Source: Metaphire vulgaris
Taxonomy: Eukaryota > Annelida > Clitellata > Crassiclitellata > Megascolecidae
DNA: 64,000 nucleotides
Direction of reading: 5' to 3'
Assembly (NCBI GenBank): GCA_018105865.1
Contig: CM030859.1
Coordinates: 3,680,597 to 3,744,596 of the forward strand
Shown: in pieces, positions 12,345-24,175 of the stretch
Numbering within the stretch: the first letter of the stretch is position 1
Layout of the letters: each line of letters opens with the position of its first letter
Notes under the pieces: generated by a model
Databases searched by the model: none
What the model saw: the letters and a program-made list of their open reading frames with translations, nothing else
What the model was told of the DNA's origin: nothing
Position numbers and translations under genes: made by a program

Positions 12345-12964
12345 TGTGCATCACACGACAGCGTTCCGTCCAAAAGCACACCTAAGAGTTGCAAACTCGC
12401 CACAGGAACAATAGTAGCATCACCAACCGTGAAAGGGACTCGACTCAACAGCTTCCTTCTTCCCGGAGTGCTTGCTGATCCAGAGGAAATCCGTCTTGTC
12501 TGGATTCAAGGCCAGACGATTTTCTTCTGTCCATCGGATGATTGCAGATATGCAATCAATGAAAGACATCCGGATTCGCTCTGAGTCCGACGGCATGCAC
12601 GAGGAATAAATCTGTCCATCGTCAGCAGAGGTGTGCGATGACAAGCCAAAAGCCTTGATGATTTAGCTAACGTCCGCAACGTATAAGCAAAAGTAAGGGC
12701 CCCAGGACCGATCCTTGCGGGACTCCATGGTGGACTTGGCTCTTCTGGGACATTAGACCATTACACTATACAGCTTGTGTTCTTCCGGTGAGGTAGCTCC
12801 TCATCCACTAAAGTGACTGGCCTGACAGTCCATACGATGCTTCGAGCCGACGGATGAGAATCCGATGATCGACTGTGTCAAATGCAGCCGATAGATCGAT
12901 AAGGCAGAGAAGTGCAACTCGCCCATTTGCAGTCGAGTCTACTAGGTCACTGAATGTTTTCAGA
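12344..12964 (-). mobile_element. L2/CR1-type RT remnant, frameshifted
   Basis: Minus-strand pieces encode FSDLVDSTANGRVALLCLID with SAAFDTVDHRILIRRL, then WTEENRLALNPDKTDFLW and LQLLGVLLDGTLS. These are adjacent RT segments in different frames with stops between. It lies tail to tail with the (AAT)n tail of the plus-strand LINE. Confidence 0.75.
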
Positions 12965-13109
12965 ATGGCTGTTTCTGACCCATAAAGCATTTGTGGAGCA
13001 ATGATAGTGTTGTATATTTGAATTTTTGTGCTGATCCTTATTTATTTTGCATTCCAAATATGCCTAAGTATTCCCATTGTCGCTAGTGCCATTTCTGCTC
13101 TCTTTTTAA

Positions 13110-14090
13110 CCACTTCGGTACCGAGTATTTTTCCTATATTATACCTCCCGAGCCCTGGTTATTTTTAGTAACGTGTGGTTAATTTTCCTATATGGTTCCA
13201 GCAAGCTATAATACAAAAAAGCAACTTTGTTCTGAATTTTTTGACACAACATATCTAATAGGTGACACAATAATGTAGGGAAGAGGCGGTCTGTCAACCC
13301 TTTGGGCACATCACCGGACCCAGAGGGAGGGTCGGCCACCCATAGACTGGTGATAACCGACGTGATGCTTAGTTATGATGCTATCAATCAAATTTTTTTT
13401 CTGAATTCTAGGAGGCAATGTTTTGCACTTGAATTCTTCAATTAGTTGTCATTATCCTGATAAAGTTCGTCTATAACGTCTTTTACGGTATAACAGGGGC
13501 GGGAAGTTAGTAGAGTGATAAGAGCGTTGAACAATGAAGCAGAGAAGGTCGCGGGTTCAACTCCCGCGGGAGCCCTAAGGTCGACTCAGCCTTCTTTCGC
13601 CAGATGACGATGGCAAATGAGTAGCGGATTCATCCGCGAAGTAAACAGGCGCGTTGCATGAGAACACTGGTCCCGTATCATGTAACCTTGCACCAGTCGC
13701 CTGGCTGAGGGCCTTGGTAACGGAGATCAGCGTCACCCTATTAGCCTCGAGGTTAGACTTGAGTGCTCGGGAAGGACTTTACTACTTTACTTTTACGGTA
13801 TAACACCGTCCTACTTGTGTCTTCATGGTTGACTGGCTCTAGCCAAAAATGTACCCTGCCTAAGTTTAGCCTGTAATGATCTGTAGGTTTGCTATTTATA
13901 GATCTGACCTCACCTGCATAGATAAAAACATTGCAGATATCATAAAAACAAGCAAGTAAGTCAGCACAGGTATACAAGAGGTTGGGATTTAGATACAGCC
14001 AACAGTACTCTCAATTACTTGTATACAAGTGGTTGGGATGTCATATCCTACGTTAGCACACTGGTATACTGGGGGTTGGTACCGAAGTGG
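13110..14090. mobile_element. Non-autonomous piggyBac-like element
   Basis: Starts CCACTTCGGTACC and ends GGTACCGAAGTGG, a 13-bp perfect terminal inverted repeat beginning with CC. TTAA (13106-13109, 14091-14094) flanks both ends, the target site of piggyBac. No convincing transposase frame remains; the interior carries a tRNA-derived SINE at 13496-13790. The host LINE frame is continuous if the element is ignored. Confidence 0.85.
13496..13790 (+). repeat. tRNA-derived SINE
   Basis: The head resembles a tRNA: A-box-like TTAGTAGAGTGATAAGAGCG and B-box-like GGTCGCGGGTTCAACTCCC. A shared body with AAGGTCGACTCAGCC, GAGTAGC and GGAGATCAGCG words follows, ending in TTTACTACTTTAC. Related copies lie at 18655-18925, 30395-30605 and 33455-33747. 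Confidence 0.75.
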
Positions 14091-14480
14091 TTAATATCTT
14101 GTTCGTGTCTTCCATTGCTTGTAATTTTTCCTCCAACGTATGTAAAATTATTTACTTGTTCTATGTTATTTCCTTCTAATGATATGTGTATAATTTTCTC
14201 TCTTTCTGTTGACTGCCATGCCTTTAGTTTTTTCTGCATTAAGCCTGAGTCCAAATCTTCTGCTTATGCACGTGTAGCCTATGTATTTGCAATATAAAAC
14301 GCATATAGGCTATTTAAGTGATATTAAGTGATGGCATTCTAAATTCTGCTGTAGCTCTATCCAAGAATCCACCTCCCTCTGGCCACCTATACTCCTGTCA
14401 TCTATGCTGAAAAGGCCTACCATGAGCAACTGACTGCGGCTGAAATAATTACCGATGCCTGCTTTGCTCTCACATAGTAA

Positions 14481-14834
14481 CAGGGGCGTAGCTAGGGTGT
14501 CCGGTACCAGGAGACAAAACATACTGATGGCGCCCCCTAAATTTAAGAAATCATAACTTCACAAAAAAAACGAAAATCCGTGACAAGCAAAAAAGGTCGT
14601 CACTTCAACTTATAGAAAATCTTGAAAAGCAAAACAGGTCGTCCCTAGGCTGTCCGGCGCCTAAATAATCCTGATAGCGCCCCGCTCGACTTCATTAAAA
14701 CCGTGAAAAGCATAAATAGTCGCCACAACTATATCGATGCTTCTTTTTACTTTTTTGGTATCATAAACCCGATTTTGGACCCCCACCTCGGCGCCCGGGG
14801 ACAAATGTATCCACCTGTTCTAGCTACGGCTCTG
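14481..14834. mobile_element. hAT-type MITE, CAGGGGCGTAGCTA family
   Basis: Ends CAGGGGCGTAGCTA / TAGCTACGGCTCTG, with flanking CATAGTAA / CATAGTAT (7 of 8). The internal ACAAGCAAAAAAGGTCGT motif occurs at 14582-14600, with a variant at 14624-14645. Confidence 0.85.
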
Positions 14835-15179
14835 CATAGTATTTGCTGAAAATAAAACGCCTAAAGGCCTAAAAAGGCATATTTTAAAAAGAATGTCGAC
14901 TTAGTGCTACACAAGCGAAGAATCCTTTAGGGCCTAGACACATGATCCTCTATGGTAGTCCGTTTGAAGTATGAGCCTCTTCAGGTAAGTTTTGAATAGA
15001 CTAAGAAAGCACGCCCGACACGCTCTGATAATCAGAATACGTCTCCCGGAGTCCCGAGTACGCCTATAGGCCTTAAGCGCCGTGTTGTCGGCGCAAAGTA
15101 GGCCTATGCTTTCGAGCAGTTGCTGTGTTCTCTGTTGATTTGTATGAATTTTGCTTTTACGTGTAAATTAAGACGTAAA

Positions 15180-15240
15180 ATGTTGCGTTTTAACAAGAAA
15201 TCTGTGAATATTATAGTGGCTGTGATCTTTCTTTCTAGCG
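15180..15240 (+). CDS. Receptor gene exon 1: signal peptide
   Basis: Reads MLRFNKKSVNIIVAVIFLSS followed by one G, then a consensus donor GTGAGT (15241). The basic n-region and hydrophobic VNIIVAVIFL core are those of a signal peptide. The exon ends in phase 1, and joining to the Ig1 exon gives ...FLSS-VEA-EF, with a plausible cleavage site after VEA. A further in-frame ATG lies at 15144; the one at 15180 was preferred because it has A at position -3 and gives a normal-length signal peptide. The exon is too short to be found by ORF length. Its link to the Ig exons rests on phase, strand and order and is not proven by a transcript. Confidence 0.65.
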
Positions 15241-17194
15241 GTGAGTATTCACGCGTTCTAAAACAATAAGGTTCCTGTATTAAAACTAAGATCAAAGTTT
15301 CATGGCCAGGTACTTCTGTTTAATGAGAAAATGAAAGTACCAAATATGAACTGCGCAAAATCTTGCCTAGCTGCGGGTGTAGCAGTTAAACGTCTCGATG
15401 AAGGTTTTCCTAAAGACGCCGAGTTATATGTCCAGTCAGATGAGCGCTCTGAAGCAGTTTATGAAAAGAGTTTGCGCTATGCAATCGAAGTGCCGTTGGT
15501 TCGACTCTGATCTAATTCATTTGCGTGGCAACCATTATGAGGGTGTTATGGGTTAATTAAATGCGAGAAAGCGAGAAAGACTATGCGATGAATATCTTAG
15601 TCACTTTCATTCAATGATGGCATGTTTTCTAATATGACTGTGTCAAAACGCAATTCTGACATCATATATATATATATATATGATGTCAGACAAACACCAT
15701 ATAAATTATATATATAGTGTTTGTCTATATATATACTATATATACTGTATATATACTATATATATATATATATATTGTTTGTCTAAAAATAACTGCCCCC
15801 TAAACATTTTGCAAATGTAAACCTGAATGGAATTACATACAATTTAATCCACATGAACCGTTTCTGTTAAGGATGCTACATTTTATTTGAATCAACAAAG
15901 CAGTTTTAGATATTTTTACTTTTTTCTCAAAGGGGTGAAAACTTTCATGGCGCCATTTTGATCAAGAAACAATAGACAGGGCTGTGTCAGCGGCGGGATC
16001 GACTGTGCAAATGCATCAGAGCGAAAGGACACGATGAGTAGGCAGAGATGGACATGGGTTGGGTTAACCCATGGGTTGGGTTGGGTTGAATTGGGTCATA
16101 AATTTAGGCAGTTGTGGTGGGTTAGGTTGCAAAACGCTGGTTTGCACGTGGTAGAGTGCACAAACCATATATTGGTTATATAGAAATGGTTATCGTTTTC
16201 CGCATTTTCACCTAACAAATTGCTGCCGAACTGTCGCTGGCAATACTGGCTTATGATGGCTATTAGTTATGCGATTAGGAGGGGGTTATACGCAGGACTG
16301 TCTTGAGCCCCTGGTTCTATTGATCTAAACACAGTTGTTCCTATGTAATAAAGCATTAAAGTCATATCTCCTTTCATACATTAAACCCTCCTTGCCGTTG
16401 TGACCGTTGCGTTCTCGATATTGTGCAGCGTCCTATGCCTATAGGTAGATGTCGATCCGCAGCCACTAGACATTTGCATAAAACCGGTGGGAGTAAATAA
16501 TTCAAAGCATTGGAATCGAAAATCGAAATTGATGAATGAAGGTTATTATAGTCCCTTTCTTTGAACCATCCACTGTAAACCCATCTTAATCTTATAAACG
16601 GTGCGCTTCAATCATTCATCAACGGGGATCGCCGTTTAAAAACGGCGCGCAACTTCAGCGTCTGTTCCTCAAATGGGTTCGCCGTTTATAAACGTTTCAA
16701 TGTAATAATTCGATTTAGTTATTATCCACTAGCTAGTTGGTAGCTTTTCTTTAGCTATTGTGCCCGCTAAAAGCAAGAAAAATAGGTTTATTTCGACAGA
16801 AGGTCGGATTTTGGCTTTGCTGGAGTCATTTCTAAGGTTTGAAATATGACAACTACCCCAAATTGGGCCCGATCTTCAAAGGTTTTGAACTATTCTGTTC
16901 CAATGACACCCCCTACAACTTTGCCGGTCACAGAAGTGGGGTCACCGCTGAAAAAGTTTTGCTATTGAGCTTTGAAACATTTTTTGTGAGGGTGTCCTAT
17001 TTTAGGCTGTAGAGTGGACCCTAACCCCAAACATTTTTTTGGCACTGATGGTTAGAAAGAACAATAAAAATATTAAACAACGGTGCAAACCTCTTTTTAG
17101 CTTCTATATAGCCTGAAATATAGTAAATTTAAAACGTATATGTTCACAGTTCATATGAACGCTTTTTCCCAACATTAATCACCCAGAAAACAGC
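15241..17194 (+). other. Receptor intron 1, 5' part: no gene seen
   Basis: Contains (AT)n palindromic tracts at about 15663-15775 and a GGGTTAACCC / GGGTTGGG reiterated segment at about 16050-16130 that resembles the subterminal repeats of other elements here. Otherwise nothing recognisable. Confidence 0.5.
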
Positions 17195-18180
17195 CATGCG
17201 AAGTGATTCAGGCCAGGTCAGGCTTTCGTCCTCCAGCTGTGTCCAGCTATCGATTTATCCATGACATCTCCCCCAAAGTTCTCTGTCCTTTGCTACATGT
17301 ATTTCTTCTAGTCATTCGGTGTCTTCCGTCAGTTTTTCCATTGAGATTCAGCCCTGCCATGCGCAGATCCTCTTTCAATCCGTCCAACCATCGTCTTTTC
17401 GGTCTTCCTTTAGATCTCCTTCTCTCTGGTTTGTAGTTGAATATTCGTTTTGGATTTCTTATTTCTTCCATTCTGAGTATGTGTCCAGTCCATTTCATTC
17501 TTCTCTTTCTGATAACTTCCACGATGCTCGGTTGCAGTGTTCTCTCTCTCTCTCTCTAACTTCTTCATTTGTTATATGTTCTTTGTATCCAATCCTTAGT
17601 ATTCTTCTAAGCCATTTATTTCCTGTTGCTATTAATTTTTTCTCCAGTTCTTTTGTATGGTCCAAGATTCACATCCATATAATAGTATTGGTATTACGAA
17701 AGTGTTGAGAATTCTTAGTTTTGTTTTCTTCCCAATGTCATGTCTTTTGAAAAGTTTGGTGTGCAGTCTGTTGAATGTAGATCCTGCCATTGCTATTCTT
17801 CTTTTGATCTCCAAATCTGAACCTCCCTCTGCTTCCAAATCACTTTCCAAGTAAACGATTGTCTTCACCATTTCAATTTCTTTTCCATTGTGAGTTACTA
17901 TTGGCCAATCTTCCACTTTCTTTGTAATTAGCATTTATTTTGTTTTATTAGTGTTTATTTGTAATCCAAATTTTCCACTCTCCGTTATTAAGGCCACTAT
18001 TAATTCTACAATCCTTGAGAGACATTCTGCTATTAGACATGTATCATCAGCATATTCTGCATAATCTACTGTAGATTTCCTAGGCGGCTTTAGAGATGTT
18101 CCCAAACCACTTGTTTTTTTCAATCCGTCTCGGCGAAGTGGTAACGATACCAATAATCGATTTTCAGCCATTCATTTTGA
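17195..18180 (-). mobile_element. LINE RT fragment (minus strand), inside receptor intron 1
   Basis: From 18180 downwards the minus strand encodes YAEYADDTCLIAE (catalytic YADD), GLQINTNKTK, IKRRIAMAGSTFNRL, VIPILLYGCESWT, RMKWTGHILRMEE and a basic GRPKRRWLDGLKEDL tail. All parts of an endonuclease/RT LINE C-terminal half are present in order but with frame breaks. 5'-truncated. Confidence 0.8.
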
Positions 18181-18197
18181 AGTTCCGCCAATTTCCA

Positions 18198-18276
<79 letters not shown>
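18198..18276. repeat. (ATT)n microsatellite
   Basis: Pure ATT run, i.e. (AAT)n on the minus strand. Short LINE-tail-like sequence (TATTGCGCTGAAG on the minus strand) lies just to its right, so it may be the tail of a severely truncated minus-strand copy. Confidence 0.9.
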
Positions 18277-18279
<3 letters not shown>

Positions 18280-18654
18280 GACAATTTCTTCAGCGCAATA
18301 GACAAGACTAAGGTCCAAGACAAGAGCGCTTAAGAAGTCGAGTAAAACCCTATCAAGTAAGTATTTTTAGGTTTTTGCGAAAGGATTGATTCCTGTATTT
18401 GATACCTGTATTTGCAATGACCATCACCACGCAGGGTCAAGCATGTGAACATGCAGGAATATACATTATTTCGGCAAACGAGTATTTTATCATGCATGGT
18501 CAACTATATGAGGCATTATCGCGAATAAGAAACCCGGCAAACATCAAACTGCTCATCAAGCTATGTTGCTGTTTATGAATAGTCCCTGGACAAACTGCTA
18601 GAACATTTACAAAATAAGTAGGCTATTATATCGGAAAGCATTAGGTCGAGTACA

Positions 18655-18925
18655 ATTTTGGCGGCAGGCACACTGACGGAAAGGGTTCTAGCCCCGTAGG
18701 AGCCCATTATAAGGTCGATTCAGCCTTACCCACTAGATGGCGCTGGTTAAAAATGAGGAGCAGCGTTTAGCTGTGAGGTAAAGCGTAGGTCTAGACGTTT
18801 GACTGGTAACCTACTCTGTAATAATGGTGAAACCACCTGAGTAGCTGTATGCTATTGAACCGGAGATCGCCCCGCCCCAAAGCCAAAGCTCAAAATCGGG
18901 TATGGGAAACCTTTACCTTTAAGAA
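18655..18925 (+). repeat. tRNA-derived SINE, 5'-degraded
   Basis: Shares GTAGGAGCCC, AAGGTCGATTCAGCC, AGATGGCGCTGGT, GAGGAGCAGCG and GGAGATCGCC words with the SINE copies at 13496, 30395 and 33455. The tRNA-like head is mostly lost. Inside receptor intron 1. Confidence 0.6.
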
Positions 18926-19034
18926 ATCAGCAAATTGGTTTCGTCATGCTTGACGGGAAAACTGCTAGCCCTAATTATTATCATAATCACCCAAATGTTT
19001 CGTGTTCAAAACATATTATTGTTGCGTTTTTCAG

Positions 19035-19343
19035 TTGAGGCAGAGTTCATCGTCGTTCCAAGTGACACTGAAGCAGCCGTTGGTGACAATGCAACGCTGT
19101 ACTGCTCCAGCAGCCTTGGACGCTGTGAATGGCATCATTTGCCAATCGGAGCCAATGGTCACGAAATTGTCTATCAAGGAGGTTACATCTACAACGGATA
19201 CAAGGGAAGATTCAATGTTACAGAGAACGACAATACGTGCAATCTACAGATAGAGAACGTCTCAAATAACGACGCAGGACTGTTTACGTGCATGGAAACT
19301 TCAATACAGGCAACACAGAAGACAGCTGAACTCATTGTGTTTG
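19035..19343 (+). CDS. Receptor exon 2: V-type immunoglobulin domain
   Basis: Acceptor TTTTTCAG before 19035 and donor GTATGT at 19344 bound 309 bp, exactly 103 codons in phase 1-1, the classic Ig-domain exon phase. The product starts VEAEFIVVPSDTEAAVGDNA and has the B-strand Cys (TLYCSS), a CEW core Trp segment and the F-strand signature NNDAGLFTC (DxGxFxC). An additional Cys pair (GRC and NTC) could form a second disulfide. N-glycosylation sequons NAT, NVT and NVS are present. It is the membrane-distal extracellular domain of a small Ig-superfamily receptor or adhesion protein. The specific orthologue is not recognised; the V plus C2 layout recalls JAM/CTX-type receptors by architecture only. 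Confidence 0.85.
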
Positions 19344-20769
19344 GTATGTTAAAGAGAAAGAAATAGTTATTGCAAAACTTCAAATATATTGAAAATTACA
19401 TCGTTAACGCATTGAAGACTTCAAGAAAATCAGCACTTGCAGATTCTAGAGTAGGGGTACTCAAGTTTTTTGGAAGCTGGCCAACATTCCGTTTCCATTA
19501 TTCGTGAGGCACTGCCTAGGGGCGACAATTTTTTAAGGGGCGAAATGAAACAGGAACGAAAAAATTTCTGAGGCGCGTTTTTTATAGAATAATGAACGTA
19601 TGAATATAATTTAATATTAATTTCTTTGTCTCGCTATTCTTGGCATAAATAATAGCGGGCTGCATGACATCACTGACATGAGCACTGATGTTGTCGTAAG
19701 GGGTCGTCCATAAATGACTTACCGTGATTTTTGTCACTTTACCCCCTTCCCTCTACGTAATGCGACGTAACAAAAAAGTCAGATCCCCCTTAAAGTAACC
19801 ACGGGCCGACCCCTTTTCGTCTTCCGAAAAGTCGTGACAAGCAAAAAAAGTCATTCATCCTTTTTAGCGCCTTTAACAATTTGCGGTATTTCATCTGTCA
19901 CGACTCACGACTATTTTTGGAATGTTACCTTAGGGACAATGTACTCAACTGCATATTAGGCCTATGTTAGAAGCAATATATCTAGCTTATATAATCATCA
20001 TATTCAGGGTCGCCTTAATGCTTAGGCAGTTTAGGCACTGCCTAGGGCGAAAAAATTTTAGGAGCGAAATAAAACGGGAACGAACAAATTTTTGTGGCTC
20101 GTATTTCATCCTTCTGGCTGTACGAATAGGCCTACAAGTACCTTTTTGAAGTGATGAATTGTATGTCAAAATTGGATTAGGATTAACTATTCAGGGCTCC
20201 CTTTTGTAATAAATCAAAAGCAAAATTATTTCAACCATTCATATATCAGACAGTTTTTAAGCAAAAATGGCCTATTACAGACTTATGCACAACGCTGCAG
20301 CTGCTTTTTCTTATGCGAAAACATTAAAGCTAAAAACAGCGTTTGCTTCACGAATCCTATGCTAATATGTATGTATCTCATATCGAAAGCTCCACTATGG
20401 AGATGCGGACTTTCGTGGATAACATACATATAATTCCTTCGCCTGTCAGTCACGCTACACAGCAGATGTTGGATGACGTCGTTGCTATAGGCAACCAAAC
20501 TTTATAATCGGCGGATATTTTGACGGTATCCTCATTGCAGCTTGACGAAGCGTCAAAGATTGTATGCGCGAAGTACCCCTCCCTCACTCAAGCTCACACA
20601 GCTCTCCACCCCGCACCCCTCCCCAACACATCCCCGCCCCGCCCCACCGGCCCCAACTTCTAGTTTCCAAACCCGCACAACCTCGATCCGAAAACCCGCA
20701 CAGTCTCCTTTCCTCCTTCCATGCCTCTTCGCCTACCCCATTCCATTCTCCTAACCGCCCCTGGAAGAA
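19344..20769 (+). other. Receptor intron 2, 5' part: hAT fragments, no gene
   Basis: Contains hAT-like fragments: GGGGTACTCAAG near 19454, CAGGGTCGCCTTAATGC at about 20007, CTGCCTAGGGCGA near 20039. A GGGGTCGTCCATAAATGACT element start lies at about 19700. An ACAAGCAAAAAAAGTCAT motif lies at 19836-19853. A segment near 20463-20515 recurs at about 21050-21105. No coding signal. Confidence 0.5.
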
Positions 20770-20979
20770 TGACCTTTTGCTAACAGCAGTGACGTGGTCG
20801 GCCATTGATAGTTGGCTGTCAATGAGCACTCCCAAGTTGTCTACCACGGTTTCGCATTCGACGGTGGCGCTAGGAAGACGCATCGCCGTGACCGGGACCT
20901 TTTGTAGCTGCTGACGCGATCCTAGCCGGATGAGCTGGGTCTTGTCCTCGTTGAGCTTTATTGAATAAATACAATACAT
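20770..20979 (-). mobile_element. L2/CR1-type RT fragment
   Basis: The minus strand encodes IKLNEDKTQLIRLGS, VDNLGVLIDSQLSM and DHVTAVSKRSFF, the segment just after the YADD box of L2/CR1 reverse transcriptases. Short, with no flanking RT domain. Confidence 0.7.
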
Positions 20980-21781
20980 AGGTTCACTTATATGTGTGCA
21001 TTATTGCGTTATCTTATCTAATAATTTTCTATATCCGGCAGATGTTGAACGGCAAATGTTGAACGACTTCGTTGCCATAGGCAAACCAAACTTTATAATC
21101 GGCAGAGCTTCACGAAGCGTCCTGATTGGGTGACTGATCACACGGGGAAGCGTCCTATTTGGCTGCACGTTGTACGGCACTACTGGGAGGGGGCGCCCCT
21201 CCTCGTGTGGACTGTGGAGCCATAGGCCTTAATGGGGGGTGCAGCTCCCTCGCATGGGGCCGTAAGCCTTAATGGCTGCGAGCCTCCCGTTAGAGACCAA
21301 TCCCTCCGTAGGAGACCAAGCCGTAAGCCCAAAAGGAGCCGTATGCCCAACAGAGTCCGTAGGCTCCACTGGGGCGCACACCCGTAGTGACCAGATCCCT
21401 TTGAAACCGTAGGTCCAAACCGCAGTCGTAGGTTCCGTTCTGGTGCGCTGCTCCTGTGGTGGTAGTCATTCTCCTCCGTCATTTTTGACGGGCTAACAGC
21501 TAGTTTATAAATAACCGGGCAGCCTCTTCTGAGCATTGCAGTCGAATAAATCAAATTTACGAGAAAATTTTAACATGTTAAGTAGCACTCGAAACCAATA
21601 TCTGTAATACATTGACAATTTAGATTATGATAAAGCCAAAAAATAAACGGTTTTAGCAAAAGAAATGGATCTTTTGCAAAGCACAAAATGAGACTGGAAA
21701 TAATTATTGAAAGCGAATCAGTAATCACATAACGTTAAAACAAACGTTTGCTATTAATTTACTGTCTTTGTCGATTGTTAG
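20980..21781 (+). other. Receptor intron 2, 3' part: GC-rich degenerate repeat
   Basis: About 21180-21470 repeats CCGTA(A/G)GCC and CCGTAGG words irregularly. The rest is AT-rich with no gene or boundary seen. Confidence 0.4.
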
Positions 21782-22072
21782 AAAAATTTCCATCAAGCAA
21801 AACATGCGCCGCAAAAATCACATGCAGTGCTCCGACATGTAACGATTTGGAACTGTCCTGTGCTATGCAATCCTACGGAAACCTTCGTCCCATTATGGAG
21901 TGGAGTGATGCTAATGGAAAACAAATGAATTCAACTCTTAGCGACGACAAAACCACGTCTACAGTTCATCTAGAGGAGGTTGCGCTACAGACTCTCTCCT
22001 ATATCTGCCAAGTGAAATACCCTTCCAAATCGTCTTTATCATCCAAATATATGTGGTCTTATTCTGTGCCAG
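21782..22072 (+). CDS. Receptor exon 3: second immunoglobulin-like domain
   Basis: Bounded by an acceptor ending TTGTTAG and the donor GTAAAT (22073); 291 bp, 97 codons, phase 1-1, so it joins exon 2 and exon 4 in frame. The product includes KTCAAKITCSAPTC, LELSCAMQS, IMEWSDANGK, the sequon NST and VALQTLSYICQVKYP. The B-strand LSC, core MEW and F-strand YIC define a C2/I-type Ig fold. The segment is rich in cysteines near its N-terminus, so extra disulfides are likely. It is the membrane-proximal domain. Confidence 0.82.
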
Positions 22073-22437
22073 GTAAATACGATTCAATCACTTTGATAAC
22101 AAGTGATTTGCTTACCTATTTATTAAGAATATTTTAACAGCGTATTTCTCTGAATGTCCACGCCAGATTGGAACTCAATTCGGGACGGTTGCTCAGCGCA
22201 GATCCAACAGGCTCCACCATTGATCCGTTGAGATTCGCTTTTAGGTATGCACCATAGTGACAAGATGCTAAGCCTATCAGAAAGAATTTCAATGACTACG
22301 CTATTATGAGATATCACGTTATCTCTAAAAGCGTCTTAGAGATAATTCGTTGTGGTTCTAAGCACTCGAAGACATCGTCCCAAATAGTACATAGTTAAGG
22401 CAATGATGTGTTTGCAAGTGTCTATTGTAATCATGGG

Positions 22438-22488
22438 CCGGTGTAGCATATTATAATGACTCCCATATAATAATAACTCCCCCATCAT

Positions 22489-22554
<66 letters not shown>

Positions 22555-23093
22555 CTCCCCCTCATTATTATATATAGAATAATAACTCTCTCTATATTAT
22601 AATAACTCCCCAGAAGAAGTAGGCCTAAAAATTGAACAAAATAACCCCAATTTATAAAAATGCCTCTAAAATGGTTATATAAAATTATAGACCCATTTCC
22701 AATCTCCCAGTTTTCCTAAAATTCCTGAAAGGGCAATGCTTACCAGAATGTTAAACTACTCAGATGCATTTAATATGCTATCCACTGATCAATATGGTTT
22801 CAGCCCTATTTCTCCACTTAAATGCCAATAATGAATTTAATTGATACCAAAACAACAAATTTTGAATCCCACAAGCACACTATTGGAACAATCCTCGATA
22901 TAAAAAAAGCTTTTGGTGTTCTAGACCATGGTATCTCAGCTGGTTTCTGAAAAACTAAGGGAGTTATTATAATATAAAGAGAGTTATTATATATATATAT
23001 ATATATAATAATGATGGGGGAGTCATTATTATAATTATATATAATAATGAGGGGGAGTTACTATATGGGAGTCATTATAATATGCTATACCGG
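22438..23093. mobile_element. Foldback-like element carrying a LINE RT piece
   Basis: Outer arms CCGGTGTAGCATATTATAAT (left) and the inverted ATTATAATATGCTATACCGG (right) are followed inwards by inverted ATGACTCCCATAT and GGGGGAGT(T/C) words and long (AT)n tracts (about 22490-22548, 22985-23010). The core (22680-22945) encodes broken plus-strand RT motifs: RPISN-like, STDQYGF, IGTILDIKKAF and VLDHG. No clear target duplication was found. Lies in receptor intron 3. Confidence 0.6.
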
Positions 23094-23351
23094 AGCTAGC
23101 CCTAGCTAGCGTCCCCTGCAACTTTGGATTTGGCTCTCTTGACGACTTATTATCTCGCCGAAGAATCACAATTACACGGATACTGTAGGCCTATTCTCTG
23201 AATACAGTAAATATTTAAAACTATGTACAAAGAGAAATGGGTTTCTTCGTTATAAATATGGTTTTAATTCACTGCAGAAACATAGAGATTGCTGTACAAG
23301 ATTTCGTGCTAGCAAGGCTCTCTTTTATTTTGGTGGTGTCTAGTTTCGAAC

Positions 23352-23598
23352 CAGTGGCGTAACGAGGAGGCGGGGGCAATTTGTTGACAGCCCCCGGGCG
23401 AAGGGGCCCCCGAAGAGGGGGTTTGGGTTAGGGTTAGGGTTAACCATAACCCTAAGCCTAGAAACGATGTAGTGACAACCTTTTTTTGCTCGTCAACACT
23501 ATAAACATGCACGACGACCTTTTATGCTTGTCAGCCCCAAACTCTGAGGCCCCATATCAAGGATGCCCCCGGGGCCCAAAAGTCACGCTACGCCACTG
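23352..23598. mobile_element. hAT-type MITE, CAGTGGCGTAACG family
   Basis: Ends CAGTGGCGTAACG / CGCTACGCCACTG, with a perfect 8-bp duplication TTTCGAAC (23344-23351, 23599-23606). Includes a short TTAGGGTTAGGG stretch and an internal motif copy at 23473-23495. Confidence 0.92.
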
Positions 23599-23612
23599 TT
23601 TCGAACATAGGC

Positions 23613-23720
23613 CTACTGTGCATCATTTTTGATTGCATTCAAAGCCGGACTGACAAGTCTTTCTTGGGCAATAGTTGATCGCAGATAGGTTTTAAAAAAT
23701 AAAATTAATAACTTAATGGT
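23613..23720 (-). pseudogene. hAT transposase C-terminal remnant
   Basis: The minus strand reads FFKTYLRSTIAQERLVSPAL then NAIKNDAQ. This is the 'LK.YLRSTM.Q.RL..LALL.IE.D' end of the hAT dimerisation domain, with frame breaks on either side. Confidence 0.65.
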
Positions 23721-24175
23721 TAAAATGAGCGTTCTCCATTGGCTACATTTACAGGAAGAGTAGGCAGGTTCCATAATGCAATAGTCTAGTTTGGACAAGT
23801 GAGATAGTTTAAATGAATAGACTTTATAGTTTCATGTGGATTAATCAACCGATTCAACTCCGATTTAAGCATAGATCTAAATGATGAGATTTCCTCAAAT
23901 AATTCCAATCATTTCACATCTGTTTTGGCGTCGTTTGTCGACAGAACCTCCAAACTGAGGCAAATTTGAAGAAGTTGCTACTCGTCTTTCTCAGATAGGC
24001 CTATACCTTTAATTCGCTGAAAAATCCTGATTCTGATTGGAAGCAGCTATACAGTAGGCATGGGCGCCCATACATTGGGCAAGAGGGGCACTTGCCCTCT
24101 GAAATATGCAAATATGTTTTTTCAAATAATTGTATTTTGGCTTTTAAAAAATATTTTCACACTAAAACACTACCC

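Larger units (their letters stand above)
12965..14270 (-). mobile_element. Endonuclease/RT LINE remnant split by a piggyBac-like element
   Basis: On the minus strand, 14270-14091 encodes IEQVNNFTYVGGKITSNGR then HEQD. After the insertion, 13109-12965 encodes KKRAEMALATMGILRHIWNA and MLYGSETA. Read across one TTAA the two halves join in frame (HEQDIKKRAEMA), as expected for an RT C-terminal region of the same LINE type seen at 28057-28683. Confidence 0.8.

Noticed and set aside
13496..13580. Functional tRNA genes at SINE heads (also 33455, 42830, 25665)
   Set aside because: Box A and B words are present, but full cloverleaves are not convincing and the bodies continue as repeated SINE sequence.
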